A DNA stretch of 64,000 bases from Septoria linicola. Lineage: Eukaryota > Ascomycota > Dothideomycetes > Mycosphaerellales > Mycosphaerellaceae. The notes below the pieces were generated by a model. It had not been told where the DNA came from and did no database searches. It was given only the letters and a program-made list of their open reading frames with translations. Positions 23,571 through 34,724 of this stretch are shown here, in pieces; the first letter of the stretch is position 1, and every line of letters starts with the position of its first letter. Location: assembly GCA_024114885.1 (NCBI GenBank), contig CP099425.1:1426001-1490000 (forward strand), written 5' to 3'. A program made the position numbers and the translations under genes.

Positions 23571-24336
23571 TTTCCAGAACGTAAAAGGGAGCCAAGATTC
23601 TTGGGCTCCAGTATCCTCGCATTGCAAAGTATCGCAAGAGGACTGAGTCCTGCGGGCATAATGAGTGTCAGTATGGAAGAGCGAAGGACGGAGATGGACG
23701 GTGAGCTGGTCAAGTCGTCGATCGAGGGCGACTTGGGATAGTATTATGCTATATACTGATGACGGTCCTGAGCACGAGATACGTTAGCAGACAAGATTCA
23801 CATCCCATTATGCTTTGGCTGAAAATTAGGGTCTACGACATCAGCTGATACTCCAGCCATGAGTTGCATGACAAGATTGGTCAAGCCATCCAACTTCTCT
23901 TGGCCTCCGAGGAAGGATTCAGGTCTTGAGTATGTCACGACCGTTGATCACTACCACATGGCCGCTTCGACGAGCTTCGACGAGCTTCGGACCGATATCA
24001 TAAGACACATGCCAAACTGGTGCTGCGGCAGAATGGCAAGATGGAAGACTGACATCGACATCGTGGTTATCCTGCACTTATCCTGCACCTGACAAGGCCA
24101 AGAAATGCTCAGTCGCCATTGCCAAGACATCATCTTGGAGCAAATAAGACAAGATGCGATGAGATCCGATCGCTCGAGTGTATGTGCTGTATGCCATGCC
24201 TATGTGTTCCGCGCAGCTGAGACTCGGCTGACGTGTGAGTATCAGAGCGACGAAACTGACGCGGTTTAAGGTTACAGGTATAGTAGGTATAGCTGCTCGT
24301 TCTTCAGGTGCACGAGCTAAATTTTAATATCTCAAC
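23571..24336. other. Intergenic region with a short tandem repeat
   Basis: About 770 bases with no supportable gene. Near 23966-23991 an 11-bp unit (gcttcgacga-type) is repeated twice with a partial third copy; near 24067-24091 a 12-bp unit (cttatcctgcac) occurs twice. Confidence 0.5.
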
Positions 24337-25102
24337 ATGTCTTCTCGACTAACCGCCACTCTTTTGTTCGCGACAGCATGCCTCGGCCAGGACGTCGCGC
24401 CGATGTACGTGGTATCGACATACTACAAAGCCTCAGAGCCGTTGGAAGTCCACTAGTACTAACGCTTACCATTGACAGACGCTACCCTTTCGCCGACTTG
24501 GTGTTGAGCACGCCCTCTGCAGTGAATTCAAGCACAAGTTGTAACGACTACCTCCAGGGGCCGCCGGCAATCATGGTCCGCATATATTCCGAATACAGCC
24601 CCAAAACCTGCTACAATCTCGCCACCATTTTCTCAGACCAAGATGGCGCAGAGCTCGAAGCCACAGACGAAGGCTTCGCGACCTGCAATCCGGCCGACCG
24701 CAATATCGATTGTGGAAATGACTATTTCGCCTTCACGTACGATGAGTACAGCAGTACGGCAGATTATTCACAAACACGTTTCTCATTATATCGATCGGGG
24801 CTGATCGGGGCTCCTGAGGAGCCTGACTTCAATGACTCCACCATGAAGGTGTTTGCGGGAGAGGACTGTGGCTAGGACGAGCAGCCGTGGTTCTCGTGGG
24901 GAGGTTGTGAAGATGCACAGTCCGCTACGTGCAACGAACTACCGTACGGCGTGCGAAATTTTGGCTTGAGCAGAGTAGTGCAGAGGATCTTAGGGAGTGT
25001 CTCATTGCCGCGGAACGTGGTGCTGGAACGCAGGGAAAGCAAGTCAGCGTTCTATCGATGGTAGTCGGAGTCTTCGCTCTGGGTATCATTACGATGACTT
25101 GA
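24337..25102 (+). pseudogene. Decayed secreted Cys-containing protein gene
   Basis: Exon 1 (24337-24404) gives a clear signal peptide, MSSRLTATLLFATACLGQ. After a 74-nt intron (24405-24478) the frame codes a small extracellular protein with several cysteines and an Asp/Tyr-rich middle (NPADRNIDCGNDYFAFTYDEY). An in-frame TAG at 24873-24875 interrupts it. The same frame then continues with protein-like sequence (DEQPWFSWGGCEDAQSATC). Between about 24950 and 24980 the coding potential shifts to another frame (AEDLRECLIAAERGAG), which ends at 25102 in a hydrophobic GPI-like tail (VVGVFALGIITMT). One stop plus one frameshift argue for a pseudogene. The family is not recognised. Confidence 0.55.
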
Positions 25103-27425
25103 TCGATAGGCCAGATTACTGTATTCATGAGCTGCGCTATGCTTCAGCGTCTGGTCTCATCGTTCGGTGTCTCTGGATATAAGTTGTGACAGTGAGTCTA
25201 GGCAAAAATGCGTATCAGTGTTGCTGAGAAAGGGACATTTCAAGAAAGTTGCTAATCCGAACAATGTCACCCATCGGCACGAAACCATGTAGGAAAAGAT
25301 CAAACCGGGCAAAAATATTCTCATGGCCATTCCCCACCATCTGAGATTGTGAAAATGGCAATACATCGTCTTATGAGTCATCCCATATGTTGATGTAGTC
25401 AACCCTAATGGCTTGGCATTGAATGAGCTGGAAGCGCAGGATGATCGAGACGCCAGGCTGTGACTTGTCTAGGATGTGTAAAGCTAGTCATAAGACGCAC
25501 GATACCAATCACATCGAGGAGATACACTCAGAAGTGTTGCTCGAAACAAAGCTTTGCTGCGAGATTTGCTATATTCTACTGCGAAGTCCACGCTCGCCTC
25601 ATTGCGGATCGTACTGACATGCTCAATATCTTCGCTCAATATCGGAAGATTCAAACCCCTATGCTATTGTACATATTAGCTTGTCACTCTTTTAGACATC
25701 TTCAGTCGGTCAGATGTGTTGCTTGCATGTCCGCCAAAAGCCAATCAAGCAACGTTCATGGGTCTTGATGCTCGATCGGTCCGCCATCGCCTATCACTTT
25801 TCCTCATTTCTTCCCCTCGAAAGCTGAGAGTATCTGACCGCGCCAAGAAGAGCTTTCAACGTCAGCTGTTCATAGAATCCAACGTAATTGCTGTAGTGTA
25901 TCGCGACATACCTCGACGATTGACCAATTCGGCATGGTATCCTAACGTTAATTCTTGGCTCTCATCTCCACATCGCGCCACACCGACTAAGGCTACAACA
26001 AGTCTCACAGCATATATGGACATCGACTCCCGCCCTAGAGGGAGAGTGTGTCGTGACATATGCCACAGTTCGAAACAGCCCGCGGACTCCAGCAAGCAGA
26101 ACTTCATCCTTTGACTCGGTCGCCATGTCGAAGCCACTGACCATGTTTGCGGCTGACGTGGGAGAATGGCCACATCAGCAAATGGCGGTCCTTGCCCGGA
26201 CACAACAGGCACACAGCGAGCAACGTAGTTCGTTTTCCTTGCGCTGTCGATCGCTGAATTGAGGGTCGATGTGTTATGTAGCGCATTCGATACACACCGA
26301 CTCTTGGAAATCACCCGGACGATGAAGATACGTCCCCACCGCGAGGACACTGTATCCCCGCACTACATGCGCGCAAACTTGGGAACAACCTCTCCTGACA
26401 TTCAACTCCATCGGCGCATACACATCAAGGGACGCTTCGCAAGAACGCTGCGGTGACTCTGAAGTACACTGTAGCTCGGCTCTAGATCGCCTAATCGGGC
26501 CGTTCTTTCGGTCTGCAACCAGAGGCAATGGAAGGAGAGGGCATATGCTCCACCAAGTGCTGATCGGCCAAGGTTGCGCATTTGAACGGAGGACTGCGGT
26601 CGCATTTAGCATTTACTGGTCGCACACGCGCGAACATGCCGGCGCGAGGCACATTGCTGCTGGCTTCATCCTGCGACTGCTATGTTTCAGCTTCTTTACC
26701 TATCATAGAATCGCGTTCCCTATGATTGCTATGCGGAACCTCAACCCCTCTGACGAGAGAGACGAGTTGCGACAGCATGAGACCTCTTGGCTGCCGGGAA
26801 GATGCTCTGCCATCGAGGAAGGAAGCTTGCTTTGCGCGTCTTGCACGCAAGGTATGCGAGATTGCATGCTCTTAGTTCTTCGGAGTGATGGGCGTAGCAT
26901 TGACGGGTGGCCAGCCAGCAATTTGCGAACCGCATCCTTCTGTGTCGCAACAGAGTTGATGAAGAAAGCAGTACGGAAGCACCGCCGGAAACAAACCGGC
27001 ACATTCGTTCACGAGCCGCGCGAAGATTTCACGATCCTGTACTCATCCATCGCAAGGCAAGTACGAGAGGAAGCGCCCAAGCTGGGCAGATTCCAATAAA
27101 GCATATTTAACAACCAGGATGAGGCTCGTGAGTGATGGCAGTAGAGAGCTTCCCTCGTGGCTCTGACGAGGGATTTCAGCCGCGATTTTGGTACGCGAAC
27201 CATCAACACGATGTCATTTGACGTGCGACGCGAGGTGGAAAGGCCTTACGAGAGAAATTGGTTCGGTGGTAGCAGGTGGAGAATCACAGGATCGCGCGAC
27301 GGCTTGTCATTCCGCGGACATCTTGGAGGGTGTGCTTCTTCTTGAGCAGCGTTGAGTCAAGTCGATTCGATACGAGAAGTCAACAGCAGATGTTGCGCCG
27401 GGCGGTGGGGCTACGGTGGTTCTCC
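25103..27425. other. 2.3-kb gene-poor stretch
   Basis: Many overlapping medium-length frames, none with recognisable domain or splice structure. I looked for transposase, reverse transcriptase and terminal repeats and saw none that I could support. It may contain old decayed sequence like its neighbours. Confidence 0.4.
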
Positions 27426-27803
27426 CTATCGAAGCTTGACCTCCATCACATGCGATGGCCAGGAGCACTGCTGTTTGGCGACAAAAGGCATGTGCGGCTC
27501 TTCTTCCAGCACAATATCATAGCCTGGATCTCTGGTCTCGGTGGTCATGCCGACGATTCGTGCCACAATTTCAACGTTCATGGTTGCCGGACCCGACAGC
27601 CTCACGTAGAGGCACCGTTGCTATACAACGTCGAAGTACTGATAGAAGTTTTCTCCTAGGTTGTGATCGAACCAAGCAAAAGTTGGCTTAGCCTTGCAAC
27701 CGAGCTGCAGCGGACACGAGGTACGCCACTTTTCCGACGAATCATAGTCGACAAATCTTGCCAAGTCCTTCCTTGCCTCCAAAAGGAGAATGTTGCGCAC
27801 CAC
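27426..27803 (-). pseudogene. Minus-strand coding remnant with an in-frame TAG
   Basis: A single minus-strand frame runs 126 codons from 27803 to the stop at 27426-27428, interrupted only by TAG at 27621-27623. Both halves read as ordinary protein: LARFVDYDSSEKWRTSCPL before the stop, and LSGPATMNVEIVARIVGM and MPFVAKQQCSWPSHVMEVK after it. A further protein-like minus-strand frame at 27892-28104 (for example HISKVLVKGECRPNRCFKDV) may be an upstream exon, but I could not join them confidently. Family unknown. Most likely the 3' part of a decayed gene; a real short gene ending at 27621 is the alternative. Confidence 0.4.
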
Positions 27804-28104
27804 AAATAATATCCGCCACTGACATCAGTGCCTATAGTGCCCATCTAGTTTGCAGAGCCGCACCAGTGTACCTTGCAATTCCTGCAGTAGTTTATGTTGT
27901 CAAGACGGCACATTGGATGGAAGCTGTCACATCCTTGAAACACCGGTTCGGCCGGCATTCCCCCTTCACCAGCACCTTGGAAATGTGTCTCGGCAACTGC
28001 TGCAAGTACGAGGAGTGCAGGCCATCTCTCTCACCATGCGCAGGAAATACCACGGATCTGCGCGCAATATCGCATCTTCCAGGTGCTTCTGACGCTTCTG
28101 TCAC

Positions 28105-28685
28105 ACCGTTGCCGGCTCTCGCCGTAGGCCAAACAATAGCAGACAGAGCATTTCCCGGGTGCCTGACGGTTCATGCACAACACGTTGAGGCTTCACACAA
28201 CTCAACTGGTAGAGGGCGGGACATGGAAGCAGCTCCTGCCAGAGCCCCCAAGTCATGCAGAAGTTCAAGCAGGTTATCCACCTTCCAAAGACGAAGACCC
28301 GGCCTCTGCATCGCTACTGGTCGGCTGGTTCTGTGCCTTGCACTACCTTGAAGTCTATCCTCCGCATGCCGGCTCACGCTACCAACCTCGTGTTCTATAG
28401 CGCCCGTATTCTATGCCCAGAGCCCGAGCTATACCCATCCGGGCTCGTAAACCTTTGAGCCGATGCACCATCGTAAACAAAGATAGCATACGCGAGCGGG
28501 AAGGCTATCCACGCTATTCCATCGACTACAGAGTCTGCACCGATGACATAGACCTTGCAGGTGTCAGCACTGGGATAAATATGCAGGACAGCGTCCCCCA
28601 GAGGTAAGTCTCTCATCCGCAAACAACAGCCTCATTCGAACTTGTACACAGTCGTTCGAACCACTTTCGTTCAAATACATTAATA
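28105..28685. promoter_or_regulatory. Upstream region of the GPI wall-protein gene
   Basis: No supportable coding frame in the last ~300 bases. A TATA-like ATAAATAT lies at about 28575-28582, roughly 105 bases before the start codon, in front of a leader ending aatacattaataATG. This suits the strongly expressed gene that follows, but the promoter call is inference. Confidence 0.35.
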
Positions 28686-30539
28686 ATGCAGTCATTTGTG
28701 GCACTCGCCTTTGCTGGCGTTGCTATCGCCCAGCAGGCTCCTCAGTACGGTGCTCCTCAGCCACCTCAGTACGGTGCTCCTCAGCCACCTCAGTACGGAG
28801 CCCAGTCTTCCAGCAGCTCCTCTGCTCCAGTCTACAAGCCAACCACCACCAGCGTGGCTGTCCCACCTACCTACGGTCAGACTACATCCAGCGCTCCAAG
28901 CCACCCAACCACCACTGTTGTGTCCAAGTGCCCAGCACCTGGCGAGTACTCTCAGGATGGCCAGTACAGCTGCAACCCAGCTCACAGCTACCCTGAGGGC
29001 CAGACTTGCGAGCTCGTTGGCGAATGCTACTACTTGAAGTACCCAAAGAGCAGCTCTTCGGAGACCCACCCGGCTCAGTACCCAACCACCACGGAGAGCA
29101 AGCCAGCTCAATACCCAACTACTACCGAGCCAGCCAAGCACCCAACCACTACTTCCCCTAAGGCTTACCCATCATCGAGCACTGTTTCCTGCCCGGCCCC
29201 AGGCTCGACTGATGACAAGGGACGCTACTCCTGCAACCCAGCCCACCAATACCCTAACGGCCAGACCTGCAAGTACATTGACGGCTGCCCATACCTCGAG
29301 TACCCAAAGACGACTTCATCGGAGTCTCACCCAGTTGCTTACCCAACGACCACTGAGCCAGCGAAGTACCCAACTACTACTTCCGCCAAGTCTTACCCAT
29401 CGTCGAGCACTGTTTCTTGCCCAGCTCCAGGCTCCACCGACTCTAAGGGACGCTACTCTTGCAACCCAGCCCACCAATACCCTAACGGCCAGACCTGCAA
29501 GTACATCGATGGCTGCCCATACCTCGAGTACCCAAAGACAACTTCGTCTGAATCGCACCCAGTTGCCTACCCAACGAAGTCCGTCGAGACCACTGTCTAC
29601 ACCACGGACTTCATCACAAGCTATTGCCCAGAACCCACAACGTTCACTCACGGCCCAAGCACCTACACTATCACCAAGGCCACCACTCTCACTCTCCCAT
29701 GTGACAAGGGCTGCACCGTGACCAAGCCAGTTGAGAAGCCAAGCACCTACGCTCCTCACCCAACCACTGTCCCAGTGTACCACCCAACCACTGTCCCAGT
29801 CTACAACAACACCACCGTCCCAGTCTACAAGCCAAAGACCACCACTGTCGTTGTCAGCCAGCCACCAAAGACTGAGACCACTGTCCAGACCATGTACACC
29901 ACATATTGCTCAACTCCTACCACTATCACCCACAAGCAGTCGACCTACACCGTCACCTCTGCGACTACGCTCACCTTGCCTTGCCCTGGCGGATGCACTG
30001 TCACCAAGGAGGTCCCTCAGCCACCAAAGACTGTTGTCACCACCCAGTCCGTCCCACACAAGCCAGAGACTACTCTCGTCACCAAGCCAGCACCAGTCCC
30101 AAGCACCTACGTTGAGACCCACCCTGCTCCAGCTCCAAGCACCTACGTTGTGCCACCACAGCCAGAGCAGCCAAAGCCATCTGCTCCAGTTGAGACTCAC
30201 CCAGTCTCTCCTCCAGCTCCAGAGCAGCCAAAGAACTACCCAGTGCCTCCTGCTCCATCTGCTCCAGTTGAGACTCACCCAGTCTCTCCTCCAGCTCCAG
30301 AGCAGCCAAAGAACTACCCAGTGCCTCCTGCTCCATCTGCTCCAGCTCCAGAGCAGCCAAAGAACTACCCAGTGCCTCCTGCTCCATCTGCTCCAGCTCC
30401 ATCTGCCCCAGTCTACACCGCCTCGCGCTCTGTCCCAGTTGCTCCATCTGGAACTAACCCTGTGCAGTACACTGGCGCCGCTGTTGCCAACGGTGTTAAC
30501 GGTGTCCTCGCCGTCGCCGCTGTCGCTCTCTTCTTGTAA
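28686..30539 (+). CDS. Repeat-rich GPI-anchored cell wall protein/adhesin
   Basis: Intronless 617-residue secreted wall protein. A signal peptide (MQSFVALAFAGVAIAQ) is followed by a YGAPQPPQ repeat. Three Cys modules of the form C-PAPG...YSC-NPAHxYPxGQTC-xxxxxC come next, the last two nearly identical, separated by Pro/Thr/Ser-rich linkers (YPTTTEPAKYPTTTS). Then come two TTxxTTYC...TYTVTxATTLTLPC-type modules common in fungal adhesins. A Pro/Ala-rich tail carries about three copies of APEQPKNYPVPPAPS. The C-terminal NGVNGVLAVAAVALFL is a GPI-attachment signal. Codon choice is far more biased than in neighbouring genes (ACC, TAC, CCA, AAG dominate), which implies high expression. Function in adhesion or wall structure is inferred. 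Confidence 0.9.
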   Translation: MQSFVALAFAGVAIAQQAPQYGAPQPPQYGAPQPPQYGAQSSSSSSAPVYKPTTTSVAVPPTYGQTTSSAPSHPTTTVVSKCPAPGEYSQDGQYSCNPAHSYPEGQTCELVGECYYLKYPKSSSSETHPAQYPTTTESKPAQYPTTTEPAKHPTTTSPKAYPSSSTVSCPAPGSTDDKGRYSCNPAHQYPNGQTCKYIDGCPYLEYPKTTSSESHPVAYPTTTEPAKYPTTTSAKSYPSSSTVSCPAPGSTDSKGRYSCNPAHQYPNGQTCKYIDGCPYLEYPKTTSSESHPVAYPTKSVETTVYTTDFITSYCPEPTTFTHGPSTYTITKATTLTLPCDKGCTVTKPVEKPSTYAPHPTTVPVYHPTTVPVYNNTTVPVYKPKTTTVVVSQPPKTETTVQTMYTTYCSTPTTITHKQSTYTVTSATTLTLPCPGGCTVTKEVPQPPKTVVTTQSVPHKPETTLVTKPAPVPSTYVETHPAPAPSTYVVPPQPEQPKPSAPVETHPVSPPAPEQPKNYPVPPAPSAPVETHPVSPPAPEQPKNYPVPPAPSAPAPEQPKNYPVPPAPSAPAPSAPVYTASRSVPVAPSGTNPVQYTGAAVANGVNGVLAVAAVALFL

Positions 30540-32070
30540 GAAGTGCAAAGCATTTAGCCATTAGGCATCTGGAATCATGAACTCTTAAATGAGTTGAATC
30601 ATGTAATTGGAAAAAGCATACGCTATTGGATGTACAGAACAAATCATTGGGGTCTGATGACCAGCAATGACCTGGCCGATTATCGAAATGATTTCCCGGG
30701 TTGGTTTATAGCATGGGTTTACAACTCTCTGTAATTAATTCCATAGAAGAAATAGAGAAAGGGTTACACAACCTCACACATTTCCATGTTCACCATCTTC
30801 AGTCTTATCTTGTGTGTTGTGCCACTTGATCGTGTCATCTGTGCAGGGCATGAGGTATTTTGGACAGGAAGGCCACCAGGCAAAAGACTTGGCACCAGGA
30901 ATCCATTACGTCCGGACCTCAACGCTGCACTCGAACACGCCCATGCCCAATCTTTTATATTCGGTGTGTGTTCTTATCAAGACGAAGCGACCAGTGTAGA
31001 TCTCGAACGACGATGAGGCATGAGAACACGACTCTTTCGAAGATCGTTTTCTCAGGATTGGTATTGGGTGAAGACCAAAGGAGCGGAACGCACAACGGCG
31101 AAGCTCACAATGCTGGTTGTTTGCGCCTTGCTGGCTCGGTCACTGCCAAAACTTGGAGATTACCATGCTGACCCAGTCTTATGTCTCTGAGATGTGGTAC
31201 TGCCTCGATCTTCGGTGTGTCGCTCATGCTGGCCCGGCTTATGAACGCTCCTTGGAAATACTCCTCGAAGACCTACCACACGTCCCTCCGAGACGCGTTC
31301 GTCAACCTGCCAACTCGCTCTGCTAGAAGCACAAAGACCACGGCGTCCGCTGGCTGCACTGTCTATCAGACGGTCGCAAGCATTGTAGGAGATCGAAGCG
31401 GAGGCCTACAAGGTGATGAGGTTGCATCTTTATGCGAACGAAATTGAGAAAGGAGATAATTGACGAGAGAGTAGGTATGGACGTTGGTGGAAGTCGAACT
31501 CCTGTTCAACCAGGAATAACATGAGATCAATCTGAATGTCATCCCACAGTGTGCTTGAAGTTATCTGCAGGTAATGATCAAGTGGTGAACAACTCATGGG
31601 CGCTTCGCTGGTCCTTGCTGGCATTGAGATTCTGGGAAGAGCATGCTCAAACAAGAACAGAAAGTTCTCTCAACGCACTTTGGGCCTCTCCACATCTTAC
31701 GTATTCTAGCTTCGTCTACTGTTTGCCACATCGATGAAGCTACTCAAGCTGACAAGCGACATGCAGATATATACCAGCGTCCCATTGTCAAAACCGAAGA
31801 CGACTACGCCAAGCGACGATAATATATGCAAAGCACATTTACTCATATACAACAATACACATTATACCATCCACAGTGAATGCGAAAGTGATGGCTCCAA
31901 TCAATTTTCGAGGACCTCATTGGCATGTGAATGAATTGTAGCTGTTCACCTGTTCAGCTTCACATGAACGAACTGAAGACTCGCACTGACAAAAACAACT
32001 CCCTGCAGCACTCGATCCATTTCAATCTCTACAACATTCAACCACAACCAAGATATCCAATCAGAGAAAG
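30540..32070. other. 1.5-kb gene-poor stretch
   Basis: The A/T-rich first ~250 bases are probably the 3' region of the wall-protein gene. A plus-strand frame at 31181-31447 (88 codons, from ATG) has plausible composition but no homology or splice support, so I do not call it. No repeats or RNA genes were seen. Confidence 0.4.
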
Positions 32071-32463
32071 ATGGCAGCCAGTCCATCACCAGAGCCAAGC
32101 GAGGCCTTCTCATACGAGAACATCGACGTGAGCGACATCGATATATGTAATTGACGCACCACTACCGACAATAGACAGGACTTGACCGACTCGATCGCCA
32201 ATTCCACCACCGAGAATGTCGAGAGGTGTCCCGACTGCGGCGCATGCCTGACTTGTCGAGCATGCTTCGACTGCGTGAAGGTTATCCGGTGTGTCCACGT
32301 CCGTGGTTGCAAGAAGTGCACCGGCTGCAAGAGAGGTGTTGGCTGCACAGCGTGCTCGGTTTGCAACTGGTGTGAAGATTGCAAGCCGAAGTTCGCATGC
32401 GACGTCTGCAAGGCGTGCAAGTGCCGGAAGATGGGGGATAGCTGGGAGGAGGTGAAGGTCTGA
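32071..32463 (+). CDS. CxxC-repeat cysteine-rich small protein (113 aa)
   Basis: Two exons, 32071-32127 and 32179-32463, with a 51-nt intron (GTGAGC...GACAG). The start MAASPSPEPSEAFSYENID is acidic and has no signal peptide. From residue ~35 to ~108 there are 19 cysteines, mostly in C-x2-C steps: six at exact three-residue spacing (CPDCGACLTCRACFDC), then CKKCTGCKRGVGC, CTACSVCNWCEDC and CDVCKACKC. This spacing suits binding of several Zn or other thiophilic metals, as in metallothioneins or zinc knuckles, but it matches no family I can name. Lys/Arg between the cysteines could support nucleic-acid contact. Cytosolic or nuclear location is inferred from the lack of targeting signals. Confidence 0.75.
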
Positions 32464-32755
32464 GCATTTGAGCTGATGGTATGTGCACTCACTTCCGGAT
32501 GTGGAGAGCGTCTCCGCTGACTGTACTGCTACAGAGGCACCAGATACAGAGATCCTGACCACAATTCAGAGCATAGAAACACCGAGCGATCGAGGCCAGG
32601 ACTTCCCACATTACACGATTGTGGAATCATGCTGGTCTGCCATCACAGTAGCGTAGGTCGTGGATGCGGAGAGATCGACCGAATGGGCAGGGCATATCGC
32701 AGGGACCTAGAGGACGGGTATGGATCGGAAGGAATCATGCTTGACCTGAAAAGCT

Positions 32756-34339
32756 CTACCTGTGCTCTTCTTCCGCCATCTCAATACGTTTGTCCACATC
32801 TTTGCTTTCGAAAGCTGTTTCTTCGATCGTCAGATCTCTGTCGGTAAGTGTTACTACCCGGTCGCCAAATGCTGCAGCAATCTCTTCCAGTGTCTTGTGA
32901 CGAGTTTCACTAGGACGGAGGTTAGCAGGATCTCACGCGCGAGACTTGGAAGCAGACCCACGGGAAGTAGAAGTATGCAATGATCAGGAAGAATAAAGTG
33001 CACCCTACGAACACGTAGTAGTAATTCTCGTGTATGGTGGCGAAAGCACTTGGGCCAGCTTCCGTGACTATACAGTGTTAGCTTAGAGCTGATACCGACG
33101 CGAGCGACACTTACTGCCAACATTGACAATGAAGTGCGAAGCAGCGGCCAAGCCCATGATCTTGCTACGCAATGCCATCGGCAACACCTCTGCTCCATAA
33201 AGCCACGTAGTGGAGTTCAGCATGCCGTAGTAGCATACCACAAAGAGGTAAATGCCGAGCACAGCAAAGCCTTTGCCGATGTTGTTGTCGGTGTTCTGGA
33301 ATTGTCTCTGCATGACCGCCGCATAAATCTCTATCACGATAATGCCGGAGAGACCAGTCAATATCATCTTTCGACGACCCCACTGATCAGTGAGATACTT
33401 GGTTGTAAGCACATTCGATAGGAATGCCACAGTTCCGTACACGCCAGCAAGCGCCAGTATTGTGTGAGCTTCGATACCAAGCGACTTGTAAAGGATTGTC
33501 TGGTAGTACTGGATAACGTTGACGCCCGTGAGACTTGTCATTGTCTGCACAGCAATAGAGACCAGGGCACGATGTCGGAAGAGCTTGAAGATCTCGCCGT
33601 ACCCCGTCACCTCGCACTCCATCTCATACTCGATCTGCGAACGCATGAGTGCGAACTCCTCTTGTGCGGCATGGGAGTGCAAGTCTCTGCGGATGTTGAT
33701 AAACTCGCCACGAGCTTTCTCGATCTCGCCATTTCGGATCAGCTGGCGAGGTGAGTCCGGCATGAAGGTCATGAGGCCAATAAAGAGGACGATGCCCCAT
33801 GGAATCTGAATACCGAGTGGCAGTCGCCATTGCACAGCTCCATATGGAGCGTAGCCGCAAGCAAAGCCAACCCAGTTGCTGGCCATGGTTCCAAAGGAGA
33901 TGCCACAACCAGAAATGCCGCCGATGAGACCTCGCTGATGTGGCGCACTGATCTCGCTCAGGTAGATCGGAACAGTGCCCACCATGCCGCCTACAGCTAT
34001 ACCTGCTAGCACTCGTCCAGCGAGGAACATGCCCATATTGACGGAGGCGGTCTGTATCACAACGCCTATGGTAACAATGATACACATCATCTGCATGAAC
34101 CGGATGCGACCAAGCTTGTCTCCGAGAATTGTCTGGATGAAAGCTCCTACTGCTTCACCAGCGATGTAGACTGCTACGACGGCTCCCATGAGTCCGTTGG
34201 AAGGGTGGCCCATGTACTCGATCCATGATTGATGGGCTATAGTGGTCGTGGCAATGCCCGTATCGAAGCCAAAGAAGAATGTGCCAATGGCGGCAAAGAT
34301 GGCCACGCCAAAAGTGTAGAAAGAATCGCCGCGAGCCAT
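32756..34339 (-). CDS. MFS sugar porter (hexose transporter family)
   Basis: Predicted 494-residue plasma-membrane transporter of the sugar porter family. Exons are 33115-34339, 32962-33067 and 32756-32909 (1485 nt); introns are 47 and 52 nt. Family motifs: FFFGFDTGIATTTI in TM1, GDKLGRIRFMQ after TM2, the AGRVLAGIAVGGMVGTVPIYLSEISAPHQRG signature region (positions ~110-140), QTMTSLTGVNVIQYYQTIL in TM7 and, across the last splice junction, the PETR(H)KTLEEI sequence after TM12. Twelve helices are expected. I use ATG 34339 (MARGDSFYTFG); an in-frame ATG at 34393 would add 18 residues. Substrate is probably a hexose but cannot be assigned. Confidence 0.9.
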
Positions 34340-34724
34340 CTTGACAACCTCTATGGCGCTCAAGGCCGAGAAGATGAAGCACGAAAGATTCAAGCAGGAA
34401 CAAGATCGACGCAGAGAAGAGAATGCGGAATGCTTACATTACATCCGAATGTCTTGCGCGACCTTGTGCCGCCGATCATGGAGGCGTGTACGTCGCGTGA
34501 GGTCCGCCAGAAGGATGATCTTCTCCGCTCGAGGGCGACATCGTGCCCGTGGGGAGCACAAATGCGACTCTCTGGAGGTGATGGTACAGAAGGTGAGGAG
34601 AAGTCCAACTTCTCGGCTGCCATTGAACCGATCCAGACCCCGTAGATGCCGGCGCGGCAGCAGCAGGGATGATGGTCGAGCTATCGTCAATGATGGCACG
34701 AGGTCATGCATCATTGCCAAAGAC
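34340..34724. other. Divergent promoter region
   Basis: About 385 bases between the minus-strand sugar transporter and the plus-strand PLC-like gene. Both promoters must lie here. The long plus-strand open frame reaching back to 34341 looks non-coding before ATG 34725. Confidence 0.45.

Noticed and set aside
25103..27425. Search for a transposable element in the gene-poor stretch
   Set aside because: No terminal repeats, transposase or reverse-transcriptase motifs that I could support.
29910..30548. 212-codon minus-strand ORF inside the GPI wall-protein gene
   Set aside because: It is antisense to repetitive, codon-biased coding DNA and has a Trp/Arg-rich repeat composition; a shadow frame.
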